NCBI GenBank assembly: GCA_903842235.1
Contig: CAIMLG010000292.1
Span: forward strand, 1-35,390
Origin: an uncultured Verrucomicrobia subdivision 3 bacterium
GTDB taxonomy: Bacteria > Verrucomicrobiota > Verrucomicrobiia > Limisphaerales > UBA11358
Direction of reading: 5' to 3'
Length of the DNA stretch: 35,390 bases
In this document: piece after piece, positions 1-8,212 of the stretch
How the letters are laid out: every line of letters begins with the position of its first letter
Numbering within the stretch: the first letter of the stretch is position 1
Program-made: the position numbers and the translations under genes
Notes under the pieces: generated by a model
Databases searched by the model: none
What the model was told of the DNA's origin: nothing
What the model saw: only the letters and a program-made list of their open reading frames with translations

Positions 1-37
1 CGGCGGGCTTCGTTTCAGTTGTGGCGGCGGTGGACAT
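1..37 (-). CDS. nuoG: probable start of nuoG (partial, runs off the window)
   Basis: An ATG at 37-35 opens a frame reading M-S-T-A-A-T-T-E-T-K-P-A before the window ends. It begins 5 nt after the nuoF stop codon. In most nuo operons nuoG follows nuoF, and a short polar Ala/Thr-rich lead before the ferredoxin-like domain is common. Only 12 codons are visible and no domain can be seen, so the identification rests on position. Confidence 0.45.
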   Translation of the reverse strand, partial: MSTAATTETKPA

Positions 38-42
38 TGAAA

Positions 43-1473
43 TCAGTGGTGCGCGGCTTCCAATTGTTTTTGTTCCGGCGCGGAAACTTCCTTCGCACGA
101 CGATCTTCATCGGCGGCACCTTTGGCGACGAATTCATCTTTGAACTTCGCGAGGAAACTTTGCACCGGCCAGGAGCAGGCTTCACCGAAGGCGCAAATTG
201 TGCGGCCGCCGGGAATGTTGTCAGCGATCTTGCCGAGGTAATCCGCGTCGCTGGCGCGGCCATGGCCGTGTGTGAGGCGATGCAGCGTCTTGTTCATCCA
301 GAGCGAGCCTTCGCGGCACGGCGTGCATTGGCCGCAGCTTTCGTGCGCATAAAATTCGGAGAGGTTCGCGAGCGCTTTGACAATATCCACGCTGTCGTCC
401 ATCACGATAATCGCGCTGGAGCCGCTCATCGTGCCAGCTTGCGCGAGCGAATCGAAATCGTAAGGCAGATCGAGCATGTCGGTCTCGACCAAAATTTCTT
501 TGCCCTCGGCGTCCTTCTTCTTGAGCTTGAACTTCTCGCCGGCCTTCAGAACTTTCGAAGACGAACCGCCGGGAATGATGGCTTTGAGTGATCGCCCGGG
601 GCGCAGCCCGCCGCCGAAATTTTCGTCGAAGAGCAATTCGCGGAGGGTCGCCTTGCCGACTTCGATTTCGTAATAGCCGGGGCGCTGAACATGGCCGCTC
701 AAGCTGACGATGCGCGTGCCGGTGTTGTTCGGCGTGCCGAGCTTGGCGAATTCCGCGCCGCCCATGGCAACGATGTGCTTCACGTTGCAGAGCGTCTCGA
801 CGTTGTTGACGATGGTCGGGCACATCCACAAACCGAGCACGGCGGGAAAATACGGCGGTTTGATGCGCGGATACGGCCGCTTGCCTTCCAGCGATTCGAT
901 AAGGCCGGTTTCCTCGCCGCAGATGTAGGCCCCCGCACCGCGATGAACGTGCAGCTCCAGATCGTAACCCGTGCCGAGAATATTTTTCCCAAGGAAATTT
1001 TTAGCGCGGGCTTCCTGGAGCGCCTGTTTGAGAATCTTCGCGCCTTCGGGCATTTCGCCCCGGATGTAGATGTAGGCGAGCTTCACATCGTTCGCGAAGC
1101 AGGAGATGATCATGCCTTCGATCAATTGATGCGGATCCTTGTGGATGATCTGCCGGTCTTTGAACGTGCCGGGCTCGGATTCATCGGCGTTGCAAATCAG
1201 GTAAATCGGCTTGCCGCTCTTGCGGTCCACAAAACTCCATTTAAGCCCGCACGAGAAACCGGCACCGCCGCGGCCGCGCAGGCCGGAGGTCATCACTTCC
1301 TGACGCAGTTGTTCCTGCGGCGTCTGGGTTTTGCCCTCGGCCAAAGTCTTGGTCTGGGACGCCAGCGCCTTCTTGAGCGTCGCGTAGCCGCCATGACGCA
1401 AATAGCACTCAATGTCGGGCGTGTAACCCGGCTCATCGGCATGCTTCAAAATTAATTTGTATTCTTGCGCCAT
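43..1473 (-). CDS. nuoF: NADH-quinone oxidoreductase subunit F (NADH- and FMN-binding)
   Basis: This is the 51-kDa-type subunit of complex I. It accepts a hydride from NADH on FMN and passes electrons to the N3 4Fe-4S cluster. The 476-residue protein shows the FMN loop GRGGAGF at about 67-73, the nucleotide-site stretch GAYICGEETGLIESLEG at 181-197, and the cluster ligands C380, C383, C386 (CGQCTPC) and C427 (TICAFGEAC). Length is normal for bacterial NuoF. I chose the ATG at 1473 because it is preceded by GAAGAG about 11 nt upstream; an in-frame TTG seven codons further up (1494) is less likely. Unusually, a tRNA gene on the other strand separates it from nuoE, leaving a 126-nt gap in an otherwise overlapping cluster. 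Confidence 0.96.
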   Translation of the reverse strand: MAQEYKLILKHADEPGYTPDIECYLRHGGYATLKKALASQTKTLAEGKTQTPQEQLRQEVMTSGLRGRGGAGFSCGLKWSFVDRKSGKPIYLICNADESEPGTFKDRQIIHKDPHQLIEGMIISCFANDVKLAYIYIRGEMPEGAKILKQALQEARAKNFLGKNILGTGYDLELHVHRGAGAYICGEETGLIESLEGKRPYPRIKPPYFPAVLGLWMCPTIVNNVETLCNVKHIVAMGGAEFAKLGTPNNTGTRIVSLSGHVQRPGYYEIEVGKATLRELLFDENFGGGLRPGRSLKAIIPGGSSSKVLKAGEKFKLKKKDAEGKEILVETDMLDLPYDFDSLAQAGTMSGSSAIIVMDDSVDIVKALANLSEFYAHESCGQCTPCREGSLWMNKTLHRLTHGHGRASDADYLGKIADNIPGGRTICAFGEACSWPVQSFLAKFKDEFVAKGAADEDRRAKEVSAPEQKQLEAAHH

Positions 1474-1482
1474 ATCAGCAAC

Positions 1483-1510
1483 TTGACTCTTCAAAATTAT
1501 TCTCTAGGCT
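1483..1510 (+). promoter_or_regulatory. sigma70-type promoter for the tRNA-Gln gene
   Basis: TTGACT at 1483-1488 and TAGGCT at 1505-1510 are separated by 16 nt and lie 14 nt before the first base of the tRNA. This would place the transcript start about 7-8 nt ahead of the mature tRNA end. It points away from nuoF, whose start codon is at 1473, so it drives the tRNA only. Confidence 0.6.
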
Positions 1511-1524
1511 CATTCGTCCCATCC

Positions 1525-1598
1525 TGCCCGATGGTGTAACGGTAGCACAGCAGACTCTGAATCTGTTTGTCTAGGTTCAAATCCTAGTCGGGCAACCA
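1525..1598 (+). tRNA. tRNA-Gln (anticodon CTG)
   Basis: The sequence folds as a complete cloverleaf. The acceptor stem is TGCCCGA (1525-1531) with TCGGGCA (1588-1594). The D stem is GTG/CAC. The anticodon stem is GCAGA/TCTGT with loop CTCTGAA, giving anticodon CTG at 1557-1559. The T stem is CTAGG/CCTAG around loop TTCAAAT. The discriminator is A1595 and CCA (1596-1598) is encoded. The weak U1-A72 first pair is typical of glutamine tRNAs. The gene reads CAG codons. It lies opposite the nuo genes, with its CCA one base from the nuoE stop codon. Confidence 0.95.
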
Positions 1599-1599
1599 C

Positions 1600-2085
1600 T
1601 CACTGGCAGCCAGCAATAATTTCATCCGCCTTCTGCTGGCTCACCCCCTCGTAAAACTTTTCGCCGACCATCATCACCGGCGCAGTGCCGCAGCTCGCGA
1701 GGCACTCCACGAATTCCACCGTGAACTTGCCGTCCTTCGTCGTCTGCGGGCCGTGCGCGTGCGCGTTCAGGCCAAGCTTGTCACAAAAATGTTGGTGCAG
1801 TTCATACGAGCCGCCCAGCGCACAACTCAGCGTGCGGCAAACCTTGATGGTGTATTTCCCCTGCGGCTCCTGCCGGAGCATGGGGTAAAACGTCAGGATC
1901 TCAAAAACATTGATCGGCTGGAGCTCCAGCTTTTTCGCGGTCCATTGCACGGCGGCGGACGAAATCCAGCCAAACTGTTCCTGGATGGCGTGCAGCACCA
2001 TCAGCGACGCGGCGCGCTTCACTGGATAGTGCGAAACCAATTCGTTCACTTCCGCTTCGAGTTCAGGGGTGGCTTGGAAACTCAT
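1600..2085 (-). CDS. nuoE: NADH-quinone oxidoreductase subunit E (2Fe-2S, N1a)
   Basis: This is the 24-kDa-type subunit of the NADH dehydrogenase arm of complex I. Residues 1-70 form the helical lead and residues 75-161 the thioredoxin-like fold. The four 2Fe-2S ligands are C83 and C88 (C-x4-C) and C128 and C132 (C-x3-C, ECLASC). Its 161 residues match the family. The ATG overlaps the nuoD stop in an ATGA arrangement (2082-2085), which implies translational coupling. The stop codon almost abuts the 3' end of the opposing tRNA-Gln gene. Confidence 0.95.
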   Translation of the reverse strand: MSFQATPELEAEVNELVSHYPVKRAASLMVLHAIQEQFGWISSAAVQWTAKKLELQPINVFEILTFYPMLRQEPQGKYTIKVCRTLSCALGGSYELHQHFCDKLGLNAHAHGPQTTKDGKFTVEFVECLASCGTAPVMMVGEKFYEGVSQQKADEIIAGCQ

Positions 2086-3353
2086 CGGTCACATTCTCCC
2101 ATGACAAAGTCCAGCGAGCCAAGAATCACCGGCACGTCGCTGATCATGCAGCCCGGCAGCACTTCGCCCAGGATGCTCAAGTTTACAAACGAGGGGGCGC
2201 GAATCTTGAGGCGATACGGTGTGCCGCCGCCTTTGCTGTTGATGTAAAAACCTAGTTCGCCTTTCGGATTTTCGTGGCCGAAATAAATTTCGCCGGGCGG
2301 GCAATTGACTCCTTCCGTCACGAGCATGAACTGATGGATTAATTCCTCCATGCTCGACAGCACTTTCTGCTTTGACGGCAAGGTGATTTTGCCGTCGGCA
2401 ATGGAAACGGGCTCTTTTGCGTCGTTCACCCAGCCCCCGGGGATTTTCTCCAGGCACTGGCGCAAAATGCGGACGCTCTGGCGCATTTCTTCCTGACGCA
2501 CCAGATAGCGATCGTAGCTATCGCCCACCGAGCCCACCGGCACTTCAAATTCAAAATCTGCGTAGCACAGATACGGCTGGTTTTTGCGCAAATCCCAATC
2601 CACGCCGCTGCCGCGCAAGTTCGGGCCGCTCAGGCCGTAGTCCATCGCCATCGCCTTGGAAACCACGCCGACGTCGCGCAGGCGATCCACCCAAATCCGG
2701 TTGCGCGTGAGCAGCGTCTCCACTTCCGCCAGCGTTCCTTCAAATTCATCGCAAAACTGTTTCACCTGCGCGCACCAAGTCGGGGGAATATCCCGCATCA
2801 GGCCGCCAATGCGCGTGTAACTGGTGGTCAAGCGGGCCCCGCTGGCGGCTTCGGCCAGATTATAGATTTTTTCGCGCTCCGTGAACGTCAGCAGGAATAT
2901 GGTAATGGCCCCCGCATCCATCCCGAAGGCGCCGAGGCCGAGCAAATGCGCCGAAATCCGGGCCAGTTCGCAGCACATCACGCGGATGTATTGGCAGCGC
3001 GGCGGCAGTTTGTCCTGCACGCCGAGCAATTTTTCCACCGCCAGCGCGTAGGCGACGTTGTTGGCCAGCGGCGCGAGATAATCCAGCCGATCCGTGTAGG
3101 GGATAAACTGGGTGTAGGTCATGTTTTCGGCAATTTTTTCGTCGCCGCGATGCAGATACCCCACGTCCGGGTCCGCCTTGGTAATGACTTCGCCATCCAA
3201 CTCCAGCACGATGCGCAAGACCCCGTGCGTGGCCGGATGGGATGGCCCCATGTTCAACACCATTTTCTCACCCTGCACGTCCTGAAGCTCCTCCGTTGCC
3301 GCCGCCAAGCAGGCGGCGGAATCGCGGATTTCAATGTCTTGAACAGTGGCCAT
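2082..3353 (-). CDS. nuoD: NADH-quinone oxidoreductase subunit D
   Basis: This 49-kDa-type subunit forms part of the quinone-binding site of complex I together with NuoB. The 423-residue protein has the diagnostic stretch NMGPSHPATHGVLR at about 34-47 and ends in the usual FVMGECDR, corresponding to the conserved C-terminus next to the quinone cavity. A lead of about 30 residues before the first conserved strand is a little longer than in E. coli-type split versions. It overlaps nuoE by 4 nt and follows nuoC by 5 nt, so all three genes are probably co-translated. NuoC and NuoD are separate here, not fused. Confidence 0.97.
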   Translation of the reverse strand: MATVQDIEIRDSAACLAAATEELQDVQGEKMVLNMGPSHPATHGVLRIVLELDGEVITKADPDVGYLHRGDEKIAENMTYTQFIPYTDRLDYLAPLANNVAYALAVEKLLGVQDKLPPRCQYIRVMCCELARISAHLLGLGAFGMDAGAITIFLLTFTEREKIYNLAEAASGARLTTSYTRIGGLMRDIPPTWCAQVKQFCDEFEGTLAEVETLLTRNRIWVDRLRDVGVVSKAMAMDYGLSGPNLRGSGVDWDLRKNQPYLCYADFEFEVPVGSVGDSYDRYLVRQEEMRQSVRILRQCLEKIPGGWVNDAKEPVSIADGKITLPSKQKVLSSMEELIHQFMLVTEGVNCPPGEIYFGHENPKGELGFYINSKGGGTPYRLKIRAPSFVNLSILGEVLPGCMISDVPVILGSLDFVMGECDR

Positions 3354-3358
3354 GTAGA

Positions 3359-3964
3359 TTATTCTTCGGGCGTCCTCACCCGAGGTTCGCGGTCAATCGC
3401 ATTCTTGCCGCCAGCCACCGTCACAAACGGTCCGCCTTCCATTGGGGTTACGCGCGTGAACGCCACGCCCGGCAGCTCCGTCGGCTTGCCGGCCAGCGGA
3501 AAATCTTTTCGCAGCGGATGATACGGATAGCCTTCCCACATCAAAATCCGGCGCAAATCCGGATGGCTGCGGAAGCGAATACCCATCATGTCGTAAATTT
3601 CGCGTTCGTGCCAATTGGCCGTGTGCCAAACCGATAAAACGCTCGGCAACTCGGATTTTTCCTCGCTTACGCCAGTTTTTAATCGAATTTCAGCTCCATT
3701 ACCGTTACCGACCTGTCGAATATGGTAAATAACGGACCAGCGAGGGTCTTCGCCGTAATTATCCACACTGGAGATATCAACCAGATAATCAAAGACAAGC
3801 TGCTGTTTAGCGAAGCGGCAAACCACGTTAATCTTCTCCGAATCAGAAATTTCCAGCGCAACTTCCCCGCGAAACTCCACCGGTTCAGAGATCAAATCTC
3901 CGAACTTGGCTTTGATTTGGTTGGCGGCTTCGAGGGCAGTCACAAAATTAGGGCTGGGGCACAT
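3359..3964 (-). CDS. nuoC: NADH-quinone oxidoreductase subunit C
   Basis: This is the 30-kDa-type subunit of the peripheral arm of complex I, which docks against NuoD. The 201-residue protein contains the family signature [13 protein letters not shown] at about 119-131, followed by [24 protein letters not shown]. The ATG at 3964 lies inside the 3' end of nuoB, an overlap of 17 nt. The first residues ([10 protein letters not shown]) carry no conserved domain, so a slightly later start cannot be excluded. The order B-C-D is the standard bacterial one. Confidence 0.95.
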   Translation of the reverse strand: MCPSPNFVTALEAANQIKAKFGDLISEPVEFRGEVALEISDSEKINVVCRFAKQQLVFDYLVDISSVDNYGEDPRWSVIYHIRQVGNGNGAEIRLKTGVSEEKSELPSVLSVWHTANWHEREIYDMMGIRFRSHPDLRRILMWEGYPYHPLRKDFPLAGKPTELPGVAFTRVTPMEGGPFVTVAGGKNAIDREPRVRTPEE

Positions 3965-4478
3965 TCAAGAGCTTGGCGGCAACCAATTCCTGCAAAACGG
4001 GTTGTTTCTTGATCTTTTCCTGCAATTTCATCAGCGCATCCAGCACGGCTTCGGGCCGGGGCGGACAGCCGCTGACGTAAATGTCCACGGGCACAATGTT
4101 GTCCACCCCTTGCAACGTGGCATAGCTGCGATACATACCGCCCGTGGAGGCGCAAGCGCCCATGGCAATAACCCATTTGGGTTCAGCCATCTGATCGTAG
4201 ATGCGCTTGAGCGAACTGGCCATTTTGTAGGTGACCGTGCCCGCGACAATCATGCAATCGGACTGGCGCGGCGAAAAACGCATGACTTCCGAGCCAAAAC
4301 GGGAAATATCAAAACGGCTGGCTCCAACGGCCATCAATTCAATGGCGCAGCAAGCGAGCCCCATCGGCATCGGCCAGACGGAATTGGCGCGGAACCAAGC
4401 CAGCGCGGCATCCACAGTCGTCAGCACGACGTCGCCTTCGATCTTGGAATTGTAGCCGTATTCGCTTTGAGACTGCAT
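3948..4478 (-). CDS. nuoB: NADH-quinone oxidoreductase subunit B (4Fe-4S cluster N2)
   Basis: NuoB carries cluster N2, the last iron-sulfur centre before ubiquinone or menaquinone. The 176-residue protein shows the four expected ligands: the tandem cysteines C43-C44 in [11 protein letters not shown]109 in [11 protein letters not shown] and C138 in [10 protein letters not shown]. It is the first gene of the cluster here. No nuoA-like small three-helix protein lies upstream; the next gene upstream is an unrelated peptidase-like protein. The membrane subunits are presumably encoded beyond nuoG or elsewhere. Confidence 0.97.
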   Translation of the reverse strand: MQSQSEYGYNSKIEGDVVLTTVDAALAWFRANSVWPMPMGLACCAIELMAVGASRFDISRFGSEVMRFSPRQSDCMIVAGTVTYKMASSLKRIYDQMAEPKWVIAMGACASTGGMYRSYATLQGVDNIVPVDIYVSGCPPRPEAVLDALMKLQEKIKKQPVLQELVAAKLLNVPQP

Positions 4479-4506
4479 GGTTTACGCGCCTAAAAAAACG
4501 CGGTTT

Positions 4507-4535
4507 AGCCTAGCGGCCAGCAAAAATGCCAGCAA
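4507..4535 (-). promoter_or_regulatory. candidate promoter of the nuoB-F cluster
   Basis: On the minus strand TTGCTG (4535-4530), a 17-nt spacer and TAGGCT (4512-4507) lie 28 nt before the nuoB start. The -10 hexamer is identical to the one proposed for the tRNA-Gln gene. The -35 box matches only the TTG part of the consensus, so this is a weak call. Confidence 0.3.
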
Positions 4536-4667
4536 GTTCAAATTTGTGATTTTTTCCACAAGCAAAACTGTTGAGCTGTTGGTTTATGAAGTTGGCAGCG
4601 CCCTTCAACCCGCAAACTGACGACGGCCCCTTTACCGACCAGTTGCGGGAGAATATAATTTTACTTA

Positions 4668-5612
4668 CTAGGGTTGGCTGCTTGCGGCAAATGGCTTGGG
4701 AGGCTTGTTCCGCTTTAGAAACCATTCACGGTCTTTGCCGGCAAGGGCCGCCTTCAAGCGCCGCACATAATCATGCCATTCGGATTGCACCTGATCCACG
4801 GGGCCGATGATTTTCTCAAAGGCGGCCAAGTCGCCGCCGCTTGGCACCAACCGCAGGGCCGGGTCATGATATTTTTCACTTTCGAAAATAAAGTAAGTCA
4901 GCGTCCACCAATGAAGATAGTAAAGGTTAAATTCTTTGCTCCTGCTGGGGCCACCGCGGTCGCTGAGAATGGCCCGCAACGGAATGACACTGCCATTCTT
5001 CAAGTTTTCCGTCAGGTTGGAACTGGTCGCCAAGGTGTCCATCCACCAAACCGGATAGGTGTTCAGGTCAATCCGGCCCACAGCCAACTCGTTAGCCATA
5101 ATCCGACTCGTGGAAAAATATTCAGCCAGTCCTTCCTCCAGCCACTTGGCGAGGCGGAAGTGAGCCACTTCATGATTCAACTGATGAACGGATTCATGGA
5201 CCATCCATTGGTAAGGGTTAATTTCCCCATCGGAATAATAGGCGCGACAGAACGGTTCACGGTAAAAAGCCTCCGCCCAGCCCAACCCGGGATTGATGCG
5301 GCGCATTTCCGCCCGGTCGCGGTAGAGTTTGAGTTGCAGTTTGGGATGATCCCACTGCCAACTGCTGATCGAGGCGAAATGGTTGGAATAAGCGGTGTAG
5401 AGGTAGTTCAGCGCGCGAGCCGTGTCTTCGGTTTGCGATTGGGTGGCCGTGGAATAAATTTTGTGGTGCGCGGTTTCAATGATCCTCGTTGGATGCCACG
5501 GACGCGGCAAGAACCGCCAGGCGGCCGCCGCCAGCACAACGACCAGATAAATGAGCCAGCGAATTTCACTGAGCCGCAATTTCCTACGAAAGAACGGTGG
5601 GCGCGATGACAT
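4668..5612 (-). CDS. membrane-anchored gluzincin-like peptidase (HExxH), unnamed
   Basis: The 314-residue protein has one N-terminal membrane segment (about 18-34, IRWLIYLVVVLAAAAW) after a basic lead, then an extracytoplasmic domain. Residues 139-143 read HESVH, the zinc-peptidase HExxH motif. It is followed by KWLEEGLAEYF (156-166), which supplies the downstream glutamate typical of gluzincins of the peptidase-MA/DUF1570 kind. It therefore looks like an active zinc peptidase in the envelope; the substrate is unknown. I start it at the ATG at 5612, because the longer frame (5723) has no membrane-protein character and would overlap the divergent gene. There is no obvious functional link to the nuo genes downstream. 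Confidence 0.8.
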   Translation of the reverse strand: MSSRPPFFRRKLRLSEIRWLIYLVVVLAAAAWRFLPRPWHPTRIIETAHHKIYSTATQSQTEDTARALNYLYTAYSNHFASISSWQWDHPKLQLKLYRDRAEMRRINPGLGWAEAFYREPFCRAYYSDGEINPYQWMVHESVHQLNHEVAHFRLAKWLEEGLAEYFSTSRIMANELAVGRIDLNTYPVWWMDTLATSSNLTENLKNGSVIPLRAILSDRGGPSRSKEFNLYYLHWWTLTYFIFESEKYHDPALRLVPSGGDLAAFEKIIGPVDQVQSEWHDYVRRLKAALAGKDREWFLKRNKPPKPFAASSQP

Positions 5613-5721
5613 TGGCTGGAAGCATCCCAATTCTTTCAATTGCTCACAAGCCAAAGCCCGCCGGCATTTGCCAGCGTTCAAGCCGCTCGACAAAACCGGG
5701 CCGCCGCGCCATCCTGCCAGC

Positions 5722-6333
5722 ATGGCATTTGAATCGGAATCGCCCCTTAATTCGCTCTGGCTTGAATACAGTCAGGCCTTTCAGGATTGGGACGATCTCA
5801 CCCTCGGCCGATGGCTCGCCCAGACGCTGGGCCAATTAGAGGGCCGGGCCTGGCGGCTTTCGCATCCGCTGGTCGGGGCCTACCGCCTCGCGGCCCAGGT
5901 GGCGCATGAAAGGCAGATTTGGTTCAAGCGCCTGGCCACCCCGCCCGCCGCCTACGCGGAATCGCCTTGTTGTCGCGCGCCGTTTCTGCCACTGCTCACG
6001 CGCGATGTCCGCACCGAGGGCCTCATTTGCCAGCATTGCAACGAAATCCTGCTGCCATACGCCGAAACCCCCGAGGATCTGAAGCTGGAACTGGAAGCCT
6101 GGGCCAACCAATACCAGCCGGTGCATGACGTCGCCCATTGGGATGACCGCCAGCGGCGGCGCGCGCCCAATTACGACGACGCCTATGAAAAAGCCGCGCA
6201 GCAGGCGGAAGGTTTGCTCGTTTACGTCGGCCAAAAGCTCGCCCCGCGCCTGCTCGATCATTATCCCGCCGTCATTTGGGAAGATCAGGATGAATGTCTG
6301 GAAGTGCGCCCGGAAGACGTCAAGCTCGCATGA
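5722..6333 (+). CDS. hypothetical protein with a central zinc-ribbon-like Cys pair set
   Basis: This 203-residue soluble protein matches no family I can name. In the middle it has CC at 83-84 and CQHC at 103-106, spaced as in a small treble-clef or zinc-ribbon site. An aromatic-rich N-terminal helix region precedes it and an acidic C-terminus (EDQDECLEVRPEDV) follows. The ATG at 5722 is preferred over an upstream frame because it leaves about 110 nt for divergent promoters with the peptidase gene. Its stop overlaps the next ATG (ATGA, 6330-6333), so the two genes are translated together. Confidence 0.75.
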   Translation: MAFESESPLNSLWLEYSQAFQDWDDLTLGRWLAQTLGQLEGRAWRLSHPLVGAYRLAAQVAHERQIWFKRLATPPAAYAESPCCRAPFLPLLTRDVRTEGLICQHCNEILLPYAETPEDLKLELEAWANQYQPVHDVAHWDDRQRRRAPNYDDAYEKAAQQAEGLLVYVGQKLAPRLLDHYPAVIWEDQDECLEVRPEDVKLA

Positions 6334-6998
6334 AATTCCTGTTCAAATGGCTGTTCCGGCTCACCCTGCTAGCCGTGGTGCTGCTGGTCATTCTGCTTTT
6401 ATCGCTCGATCCGATTTTGCGGGTGGTGGTGGAGCACAACCTCCGCTCCCAGACCGGCCTGGAAGCCGAAATTGGCAAATTCCACCTCGGCCTGCTCGAA
6501 CCCGTGGTGCAGATCGAAAATCTCAGGCTCCACAACCCGCCGGCTTTCGGCGGCACGCCGTTTCTGAACATTCCGGAAATTCATGCGGAATACGACCGCC
6601 CGGCCCTGTGGGATAAGAAAATCCACCTCACGCTCCTGCGCTTCAACCTCAGCGAATTCGCCATCGTGCGAAACGAGGCGGGTCAGACGAACCTGTTTGC
6701 ACTCAGCCTGGCCCTGCCCACCAGGGAAGCCCTCGTCCAGAGCCGGGAGATGGCGGAATTCAAAAAACAAACCCACCTGGATTTTCTGGGGGTAGACACG
6801 CTGAATGTGTCGGTGGGCACGGTTAAATTCATTGATTTGAAAGACCCGCGAAACAATCGGGAACAAAAAATCAGCATCGAAAACCAGGTCCTCAAGAATG
6901 TCAAAAGCCCCGCTGACCTGGCCGGGCTGGCGGTGCTGATCGCTTTGCGCAGCGGCGATTTCTTTGGCTCGCTCGTGTTGCCGGCGGCCTGGAAATAA
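6330..6998 (+). CDS. AsmA-like membrane-anchored hypothetical protein
   Basis: The 222-residue protein begins with a classic uncleaved membrane anchor (MKFLFKWLFRLTLLAVVLLV, to about residue 28). Then comes a beta-rich region resembling the start of AsmA/YhdP-type proteins (VVVEHNLRSQTGLEAEIGKF, then VVQIENLRLHNPP and FLNIPEIHAEYD). AsmA-family proteins work in envelope lipid or outer-membrane homeostasis. At 222 residues this would hold only the N-terminal AsmA module, much shorter than full members. It is coupled to the zinc-ribbon gene by an ATGA overlap. Confidence 0.7.
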   Translation: MKFLFKWLFRLTLLAVVLLVILLLSLDPILRVVVEHNLRSQTGLEAEIGKFHLGLLEPVVQIENLRLHNPPAFGGTPFLNIPEIHAEYDRPALWDKKIHLTLLRFNLSEFAIVRNEAGQTNLFALSLALPTREALVQSREMAEFKKQTHLDFLGVDTLNVSVGTVKFIDLKDPRNNREQKISIENQVLKNVKSPADLAGLAVLIALRSGDFFGSLVLPAAWK

Positions 6999-7041
6999 AT
7001 TTTCAACGAGTTTTGCGCTTTTTCGCGTCCCGGCTTTTCTC

Positions 7042-7047
7042 TAAACT
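7042..7047 (+). promoter_or_regulatory. -10-like box directly before proB
   Basis: TAAACT at 7042-7047 lies 6 nt before the proB GTG. This would put the first transcribed base at or next to the start codon, a leaderless message. No good -35 box sits at the right distance (the bases there are T-rich), so the call is tentative. The same hexamer is used in the much better serA promoter. Confidence 0.3.
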
Positions 7048-7053
7048 CGCCGG

Positions 7054-8130
7054 GTGCATCGCGACTCCCTCAAATCCGTTTCCCGCATCGTCGTGAAGCT
7101 TGGCACCGGTGTCCTGACCGACAGCCGGAAGCTAATTGACCCCGCGCAACTCGAACAGCTCGCCGCGCAGCTCGCCGCCTTGCGATGCGCCGGCAAGGAA
7201 GTCGTGCTGGTCACCAGCGGCGCAGTCGGGGCCGGCATGGGGGCGCTCGGCTACGAAACGCGGCCCAGCCATCTCGCGGAGAAACAGGCTTGCGCCGCCG
7301 TCGGGCAGTCGCGCCTGATGGCCGCTTACGACAAGCTGTTTGCCGCGCACGGCCTCGTCGTGGCGCAGGTGCTGCTCACGCATGCGGATTTGGAACATCA
7401 CGAGCGGCATCTCAATGCCCGCAACACGCTGGTCACCCTACTCAATCGCGGCGTCATTCCGATCATCAATGAAAACGACGCCGTCTCGTTCACCGAAATC
7501 AAATTCGGCGACAATGACAAGCTGTCCGCGCTGGTCGCCTCGCTGCTGCCGGCAGATTTGCTCGTTATCCTGACGACCGTGGCCGGCGTCATCGAAAATT
7601 TCGGCAAGAAAAATGCCCGGACCCTTTCGGTCATCGAAAAAATCAGCGCGGCCGTGGAGAACCTGGCCGGCGGCACCACCAGCGCCACCGCCGTGGGCGG
7701 CATGAAATCCAAGATCGACGCGGCTAAAATCGTTGTGCGCTCCGGCATTCCGCTCGTCATTGCCTCCGGCAGCAAGCGGGACGTGCTGGCCCGCATTTTG
7801 GCCGGCGCGGACGAAGGCACGCTCTTTGTCGCCCAGCCAAACAAGCTGCAAGGCCGCAAGCGCTGGATCGCATTTTTTCATCATCCCAAAGGCGCGTTAT
7901 TCGTGGATGACGGCGCCAAAAAAGCATTGCGCGAATCCGGCAAGAGCCTATTGCCACCCGGCGTCACCCAGTGCGAAGGCAAATTCTCTGCGGGCGACGT
8001 GGTGCGGCTCTGCGATCACGACGGGATGGAATTCGCCCGCGGGATTGCCAAATACAGCGCCGCCGCCATCCGTGCCAAGAAGCTGGCGCGCGTGGAACTG
8101 GTGCACCGCGACGACTTGGTGATCCTGTGA
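7054..8130 (+). CDS. proB: glutamate 5-kinase
   Basis: ProB phosphorylates glutamate to gamma-glutamyl phosphate, the first step of proline synthesis, in the cytoplasm. The 358-residue protein has the amino-acid kinase domain: IVVKLGTGVLT near the start, LVTSGAVGAGMG at about 52-63, then NARNTLVTLLNRGVIPIINENDAVS and FGDNDKLSALVA. A PUA domain follows from about residue 270 (KGALFVDDGAKKAL onward). Length is normal for the two-domain form. The start is GTG at 7054, without a clear Shine-Dalgarno site. The usual partner proA is not next to it; mazG follows after a palindromic repeat. Confidence 0.95.
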   Translation: MHRDSLKSVSRIVVKLGTGVLTDSRKLIDPAQLEQLAAQLAALRCAGKEVVLVTSGAVGAGMGALGYETRPSHLAEKQACAAVGQSRLMAAYDKLFAAHGLVVAQVLLTHADLEHHERHLNARNTLVTLLNRGVIPIINENDAVSFTEIKFGDNDKLSALVASLLPADLLVILTTVAGVIENFGKKNARTLSVIEKISAAVENLAGGTTSATAVGGMKSKIDAAKIVVRSGIPLVIASGSKRDVLARILAGADEGTLFVAQPNKLQGRKRWIAFFHHPKGALFVDDGAKKALRESGKSLLPPGVTQCEGKFSAGDVVRLCDHDGMEFARGIAKYSAAAIRAKKLARVELVHRDDLVIL

Positions 8131-8205
8131 TTGGCCGCCGGGACACCGAGCGCACCGAGAAAATTCCTTTCAGGACCCCCGTGTCCTCGGTGGCTCTGCG
8201 GCCAA
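8131..8205. repeat. palindromic intergenic element between proB and mazG
   Basis: TTGGCCGC (8131-8138) pairs with GCGGCCAA (8198-8205), and CACCGAG (8144-8150) pairs with CTCGGTG (8186-8192), giving a long bulged hairpin with a 35-nt loop. The element starts at the base after the proB stop and ends 7 nt before the mazG start. The content (ACCGAG/CTCGGTG motifs) looks like a dispersed non-coding repeat rather than a classic terminator; there is no U-tract. Confidence 0.6.
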
Positions 8206-8212
8206 CATTTTT

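Noticed and set aside
1474-1494. TTG start for nuoF seven codons upstream
   Set aside because: The ATG at 1473 has a purine-rich site at a workable distance and matches the usual NuoF length.
5613-5723. Longer start of the HExxH peptidase gene
   Set aside because: The extra residues have no membrane-protein or conserved character and would overlap the divergent gene's start.
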